Shown here one piece after another: positions 59,482 to 64,000 of a DNA stretch of 64,000 bases; positions within the stretch are counted from its first letter, which is position 1; every line of letters begins with the position of its first letter. This DNA comes from Helicostylum pulchrum (lineage: Eukaryota > Mucoromycota > Mucoromycetes > Mucorales > Mucoraceae). Position numbers and translations under genes: made by a program. Where the stretch lies: positions 310,001 through 374,000 of the forward strand of contig JAIXMO010000002.1 of the NCBI GenBank assembly GCA_025677825.1, in the 5' to 3' direction. Under the pieces are notes generated by a model that did no database searches, was not told the DNA's origin, and saw only the letters and a list, made by a program, of their open reading frames with translations.

Positions 59482-60312
59482 TTAGTCTTTATGATGGTAT
59501 TCAACCATGACCATTGCACTAGGAATAGGTTCACCGTCTAACTTGAACTCCCATCCATTTTCCGTCTCAAAGGCAGTACCATACTGGTTACTTCCACCTT
59601 CGGAATTGACCCACTTGAAAGCCTCTGACGGTGTTTGAACCACAAGCCAGTACAATTTGGATTTTTGAAGCACGATAGTGACCTCGGGTAACCACTCCAG
59701 CACGCTAAACAAGTCATCTGATTCCTCTGCATCACTTTTTAATGCAGCTGTCTCTACGCACTTTTTCATATCCGGTACTTGAGGTCTTCCGATCCCAAAC
59801 CGCTGTTTCTTGGACCCGCAAATCGAAAGTGTTGCTTCAATAATACCCGTACTATTGTTGTTCTTTACCAGAGGCACGACAGGTAGTTGAACACTGACAA
59901 GATGTACGTGGCGGTTAGGAAACCAGCGATCCCACCAGCTCTCACCGTCAACAAACGCATGTTTCATATCAATTTGTTTCGCATTGGCGCTGTCTGGATT
60001 GGGTGAAAACGCTGTAGCTGCGGCTTTTCCGGGGAAGATGGTTAAACCAGAAACGTTTTCGGTAGGTGGGAAACCAGTGTGCAGTACAATATGTGATTTC
60101 TTGGTTTCCGTGAGTCCGATATCCGTAGCAATAAAGATGTCACTGTCGTCGAGGTAAATGGGTGCTAAGGATTGCATAAAAAGTGTAATCAAGATGATAC
60201 AGAGGATAAATCGACGCACCCACATCCATCGGTTGGATGCTACGGGGGACACAGAGGCTACTTCTTCGTCGGTATATAGTGCTAAAGGTTGCTTTTCTTT
60301 ATCACCTTTCAT
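59482..60312 (-). CDS. uncharacterised single-pass membrane protein, 276 aa
   Basis: Not recognised. Single exon from ATG at 60312. Residues 1-28 are polar (MKGDKEKQPLALYTDEEVAS), then a basic WVRRF precedes the transmembrane segment FILCIILITLFMQSLAPIYL (about residues 35-54). A type II orientation with a large lumenal or extracellular part is likely. The rest is soluble, with beta-rich pattern (HLVSVQLPVVPLV, IEATLSICG, VLEWLPEVTIVLQ, YWLVVQTP, NGWEFKL) and sequence NNNSTG containing an N-glycosylation sequon. Two cysteines (ICG and KKCVE) could form a disulfide. Near the C-terminus AFETENGWEF and AMVMVEY recall beta-sandwich proteins, but I cannot name a family. The frame is long and clean for this genome, so it is likely real. 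Confidence 0.65.
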   Translation of the reverse strand: MKGDKEKQPLALYTDEEVASVSPVASNRWMWVRRFILCIILITLFMQSLAPIYLDDSDIFIATDIGLTETKKSHIVLHTGFPPTENVSGLTIFPGKAAATAFSPNPDSANAKQIDMKHAFVDGESWWDRWFPNRHVHLVSVQLPVVPLVKNNNSTGIIEATLSICGSKKQRFGIGRPQVPDMKKCVETAALKSDAEESDDLFSVLEWLPEVTIVLQKSKLYWLVVQTPSEAFKWVNSEGGSNQYGTAFETENGWEFKLDGEPIPSAMVMVEYHHKD

Positions 60313-60936
60313 ATTGTTTTTAAGTGTATATAAGAAAAAAAAAAAAAAAAGACGAAATAAAAGACGAAATAAAAGGATAAAAGGAAAAAAAACAGGGAGA
60401 GACGTTTATACAGCTGACTTAGGACATCCTTCATCATGCGCCCACCTACGAAGACACGTCACTTTCTTTGGATCTTGTGGTGCGTCAAGAATACCATTCT
60501 TGGCACACCCCTTTTTTTATATGACAGGTAAGTAATATGTACACTGATGAAAAACCACAATATACTTTTTTTCTGTAAAAGAATAAGGTGCCGCGAGTAA
60601 GATCTCAGCTTTTAAGAGATCATACTACGGCCCAGTTTTTAATTGAACAAGTATAATAAGGTATTTTATTGGTTTCTAAAGTTGTCACGCGGGAATGAGG
60701 CGCATTTTATCATTATAACGCACACACGTATATACGTGGAAGGATACGATTACGAAACGTGTGTAAACGAGAGAGAGAGAGAAAAGGGGACAAGAATTCT
60801 GTAAATTGAAGTTGAATTATTTTTTGTGTTTGTGTTTGTGTTATTTGTACCTTGATTTAATTTATTACAAAAACGAAAATCCAAATCAAAAAAAAAAGGG
60901 TTTTCTTTATCTTTCTTTCTTTTTTTTTTATACGTA
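60313..60936. promoter_or_regulatory. divergent intergenic region, membrane protein/BFR1
   Basis: 624 bp between divergent starts. It includes a poly-A run at about 60333-60348, an AG run at about 60770-60782 and, close to the BFR1 start, CTTTCTTTCTTTT pyrimidine-rich DNA. The frame at 60158-60535 is antisense to the membrane protein and not considered real. Confidence 0.4.
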
Positions 60937-62562
60937 ATGACTGTCTCTGAAACTATCACTGTTAGCTCTACTAAGAAGCATTTTAAAAAGCCTGATGAGG
61001 CTGCTCAAACTATACGCTTAGAAGAGCTCAACAAGAAACTCGATACTTTAAAGAAGCAACAGGTATAAAAAAGATATTCTCATCTCATCTCATCATCTTA
61101 ACTTTTTTTCTTTTTCTTGTTAGGACACAGTCAAGGCTAAAATTGAAAAGCTTGGTAAATCAGACAACACTCGTCGTGAAGAGTTAAAGGGGGAGCTTGA
61201 TCAAATTCGTGATAAACAATCAGAAATTAAACAAGGTAAAAAGTCCGTTTATGACCAATTGGACGCATTAAATGACTCTATCAAGAAGAAGGTACACAAA
61301 TATATAACTGTTAAAACCAAAAAGCACGGTCTTAACACGTCTTTTTTGAATAAGGTTGGTAATGTAAAAAACTTCCAAACAAAAGTGCCTTTTAAATCTA
61401 CAGCAGAAGTAGATGAACGTATCAGGTAAAAAAAAGAAAAAGAAAAAAAGATAGCATGAATCTAAAACAACGAATTAATTAAAAAAAAGGGAGCTTGAAA
61501 TTCAAATTGAACGCGGTGTAAGATTAGTGGAAGAAAAAAAGGTAAAACAGGATTAATTCCGTTTCGTAAACGTTGTAACGCTAAACCAAAAATCTATCTT
61601 AGATCCTTCAAGAGATTTCTACTTTAAAGCGTGGCCGTCTTCAAGTCGAAGGACTTGGCGAGCAGCAAGAAGCCATTGAAAGAGAGCGTACCTTTTACAA
61701 TGAATTAAGAAAGAACGTCGACGACGGTGAAAACAAAAGACTAAGTGACAAGTACGAGTTACTAAACGCCGAATTGAGAACTTTAATCGTCGACGGTGCC
61801 AAACAACGCGAAGAGCGCAACAAGCTCTATGATGAACGTACACGTATTAAGCTTGGTTTAGACGAAACCTACGATACGTTACGTGCCTGTCGCAGCGAAC
61901 ATCGTAAAGCTAAAGACGCTTATTACAATGCCGCGCGTGAAGCGCACGAAAAGCGAAAGGAAACTGAACGCGTTAAGAAAATCAAGTATGAAGCTGAAAA
62001 GCGTGAAGCAGATGCACGTCAAGAACTTGAATTGGCTTCTTTACCGGCTTTTGAACGAGAAATTGTATTGTGTGATACATTGAGCGCTTTCTTACAGGGA
62101 TTTATATCTAAATCAGGTCAAGATGCTGCTGGAAATCCCGCTACTAGTGTGACTGCAGATGATGCCAATAGTAAGAATGCGCCTCAAGGTTTTGTTATTA
62201 AAAAGAAGGAAGAGGATGAAGTTTACTTTATGGGTGGTGGAAAGAACAATAAGAAGAAGGGTGGTGGTAATCCCAAGGCTCCAAAGGAAAAGAAGTCGGA
62301 TATCTTAAAGTTGCCTTTAGCTACAATGGAAGACTTTTTTGATGTCAAGGTTACGGTGCCTACTAAAATCTCGGAAGTTCCTGCTACTATTGAAAAATTG
62401 AAAGAACGTAAGTTGGCGTATGTTGATGAGCAACCAAAGGTTACGGAAGAAAACAGAAAGAAGGCAGAAGAAAAGATTGCGTCTATGGTCACTGAAGAAA
62501 AGGTAGCAGCAACAGCAGCTGAAGAAACTCCTGCAGTTGAAACAACTGTTATTGCAGCTTAA
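60937..62562 (+). CDS. BFR1: nuclear segregation / mRNP protein BFR1
   Basis: Coiled-coil protein that in yeast associates with polysomes and mRNPs at the ER and affects ploidy and secretion. Five exons: 60937-61062, 61124-61291, 61355-61425, 61490-61541 and 61603-62562, about 458 aa. The N-terminus (KKHFKKPDEAAQTIRLEELN) leads into long Lys/Glu-rich coiled coils (LDTLKKQQDTVKAKIEKL). The conserved segment FKSTAEVDERIRELE, then LEIQIERGVRLVEEKKILQE, EISTLKRGRLQ, and RLSDKYELLNAELR, are typical Bfr1 blocks. The C-terminal part has a GGGKNNKKKGGGNPK linker and LATMEDFFDVKVTVPTKISE, then an Ala/Glu/Val tail. Structure is clear; the exact RNA-binding role is from yeast. Confidence 0.88.
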
Positions 62563-62668
62563 TAAAAAGAAAAAAAAAAGTAACATACATAAAAAATAAA
62601 GCAATTAATATACACATATAAAAAAGAAAAAAGTTATATCATGTATTTATTTATTTTTTAAAAAAAAA
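62563..62668. other. short convergent spacer BFR1/NAA50
   Basis: 106 bp between converging stop codons. A-rich then T-rich DNA, likely holding both polyadenylation regions. Confidence 0.35.
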
Positions 62669-63205
62669 CTATTGTTCAATAGTCTTTGATAAAAGGTATG
62701 CATCTCTAGGTTCAATGTTCTTGTAGTAATCCTCTTCGGTACTGACAATGTCAAAATCATACTTTTTATAAAATTCAATAGCGCGATTGTTATTTGTTTG
62801 AGCGTGTAAGTAAACTTTGGAAATGTTTTTAGCTACTTTAGCTTGTTCTAAGATATGTTCAAACAATTGAGAGCCTAAACCGAGATGACGGTAGGGTTCC
62901 AAGACACCTATTGTCATCATGTATACTTTGAAAAACTCGGGGTTGGTATCGTCTACTTCTTTACGGCAACAAACAGTTCCGACACATACATCGTTATAGT
63001 AGGCTATACAAAAAAAAAAGAAGTTTAGTTTCTTTGGGGATAGGAGTAGTAGTCGTATGGTACCTAATTTAGCGAATTCTCCAGCTTCTAATAATTCAGT
63101 ATAAAACTTTTCGTCATAGTTGACAGGGAATAAGACTTTGTGGAGTACTTTGACTTGGCCCAAGTTGTTTGGAGTAACGTCTCCGAGGTCAGAACGAGAT
63201 GCCAT
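62669..63205 (-). CDS. NAA50: N-alpha-acetyltransferase NAA50 (San)
   Basis: GNAT-fold N-terminal acetyltransferase, catalytic partner in NatE, acting on Met-starting N-termini after ribosomal synthesis. Two exons: 63205-63064 and 63003-62669, about 158 aa. The N-terminus ELGDVTPxN-like (DLGDVTPNNLGQVKVLHKVL) and FPVNYDEKFYTELLEAGEFA match human NAA50 (GDVTPHN...FPVSYNDKFY). The GNAT core has YYNDVCVGTVCCR, YMMTIGVLEPYRHLGLGSQL (the R/Q-x-x-G-x-G/A acetyl-CoA loop is RHLGLG), KVYLHAQTNNNRAIEFYKKY, then FDIVSTEEDYYKNIEPRDAY. The intron sits within the first strand (AKL/AYYND) and contains a T-run. Short C-terminus, as usual. Confidence 0.95.
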   Translation of the reverse strand: MASRSDLGDVTPNNLGQVKVLHKVLFPVNYDEKFYTELLEAGEFAKLGTIRLLLLSPKKLNFFFFCIAYYNDVCVGTVCCRKEVDDTNPEFFKVYMMTIGVLEPYRHLGLGSQLFEHILEQAKVAKNISKVYLHAQTNNNRAIEFYKKYDFDIVSTEEDYYKNIEPRDAYLLSKTIEQ

Positions 63206-63381
63206 GTTATAAATTTAAAAAAAAGGTTTTTTTTTTAGTTATGAAAAAAAAAAAAAATAGTTCTTTTTTTAAAAAAAAATGTGTGACTGCAAGCGTCAAC
63301 AAAGGATGGCCCATGAATACATCTTTTTATTTTTATTATTTCTTTTCTCTTTTCTCATTAGTTTTACTTTCTTATATTTAA
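63206..63381. promoter_or_regulatory. divergent promoter NAA50/NFU1
   Basis: 176 bp with poly-A and poly-T tracts on either side. Both genes start here in opposite directions. Confidence 0.35.
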
Positions 63382-64000
63382 ATGACTTCTCGACTTGTTT
63401 TCTCTCAACTCAAGCGAATCGCTACTTTACGTAGCGCAGTAGTTCCTCAATTAACCAACCATGCAGTAAAGCGTTCTTTGATGACAAATACCAACATTTT
63501 GTGGGGTAATCGTGTCAATGCTCATAAAGTTAGTTCTTTATTAGGCAAGCAACAAGGTATATACAATACACACAGAGAGAAATACTTTTTTTGAACTAAC
63601 GTATGCAAAATACAAAAGTACGAACCATGTTTATTCAAACTGAACAAACACCCAACGACGATTCTCTTAAATTTATTCCTGGTGTACCCGTATTAGGAAA
63701 GGGCTCTGCCGAATTTTTAGATGTTCGATCATCTATGAAATCTCCACTTGCTAAACAATTATTCCATATTGACGGTATTGCCGGTGTATTCTTTGGACCC
63801 GATTTTATTACGATTTCAAAGGAAGAAAGTGGAGAATGGCAATTAATGAAACCGGATATTTATTCAGCCATTATGGATCACTTTGCATCAGGACAAGCTA
63901 TTGTCTACGACGAAGATGATTTGGCAGCTAATGACACGGCTATTCATCCTGATGATTCCGAGGAAGTTCAAATGATTAAAGAATTACTCGATACACGTAT
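63382..64000 (+). CDS. NFU1: mitochondrial NFU1-type Fe-S scaffold (cut by window edge)
   Basis: Late-acting iron-sulfur carrier of mitochondria. Exon 1 is 63382-63556 and exon 2 runs from 63619 to the window end, so the gene is incomplete. The N-terminus is a mitochondrial presequence ([20 protein letters not shown], basic and Ser/Leu-rich). Mature region: [20 protein letters not shown], ending in the NFU N-terminal fold with [20 protein letters not shown] and DFITISK. The NifU-like C-terminal domain with the CxxC motif begins only at [12 protein letters not shown] and its cysteines lie beyond the window. The intron ends AAAAG/TACG, another A-rich acceptor. Confidence 0.93.

Noticed and set aside
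60158..60535. 125-codon plus-strand frame
   Set aside because: It is antisense to the membrane protein's first residues and continues through poly-Lys encoded by an A-run.

Overview
This window looks like a chromosome segment of an early-diverging filamentous fungus of the Mucorales (Mucor/Rhizopus type). The DNA is very AT-rich with long A and T runs. Genes are split by many introns of about 45-80 nt with GTAAGT-like donors and CTAAC-like branch sites. Intergenic gaps are often under 200 bp. The gene content is eukaryotic and fungal: AUR1, a Pap1-type bZIP, a GH85 endoglycosidase resembling Mucor Endo-M, LysM and thaumatin-like secreted proteins, and a cytosolic hybrid histidine kinase. I see no rRNA, tRNA, CRISPR array or viral gene.

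Layout. 1-2458 has no convincing gene. 2.5-9.3 kb holds five minus-strand genes: unknown protein, Pap1-like bZIP, globin, methyltransferase and derlin. 9.3-11.7 kb is empty. 11.7-13.2 kb encodes a protein with a Cys2-Cys2 knuckle and an HNH-like core. 13.4-14.1 kb carries gene debris, including a RAD9-like fragment. 15.3-25.2 kb is dense: NTF2-like protein, FAD monooxygenase, ELO elongase, YPT1/RAB1, LysM secreted protein and a NAPE-PLD-like hydrolase. 25.2-28.5 kb is non-coding apart from a 966-bp transposon derivative. 28.5-42.5 kb is a tight housekeeping block: MND1, ZNF511-like, RFC2, CaMK, thaumatin-like, THOC1, POT1 and ENGase. 42.5-44.7 kb holds a repeat copy and a broken zinc-finger gene. 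44.7-48.2 kb is the hybrid histidine kinase. 48.5-50.7 kb is a decayed transposon carrying a Fanzor (TnpB-like) pseudogene. 51.6-57.2 kb has a flavin monooxygenase, a Nudix protein and AUR1. 59.5-64 kb has a membrane protein of unknown function, BFR1, NAA50 and the start of NFU1.

Themes. Several neighbours act in chromosome biology: MND1, RFC2, POT1, THOC1 and a RAD9 relic. Others act in lipids and the secretory pathway: ELO, AUR1, NAPE-PLD-like, YPT1, derlin and BFR1. Such proximity is ordinary in fungi and I infer no operon-like unit.

The most notable feature is a repeat family with Tc1/mariner-like ends seen three times. One copy carries a Fanzor relic, one is an internally deleted derivative flanked by TA on both sides, and one is a short remnant. 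A hairpin is kept in the right-hand part of the two larger copies and could belong to a guide RNA. Two introns appear to use GC-AG splice sites. Exon boundaries were assigned by eye from reading frame and splice signals, without transcript data.
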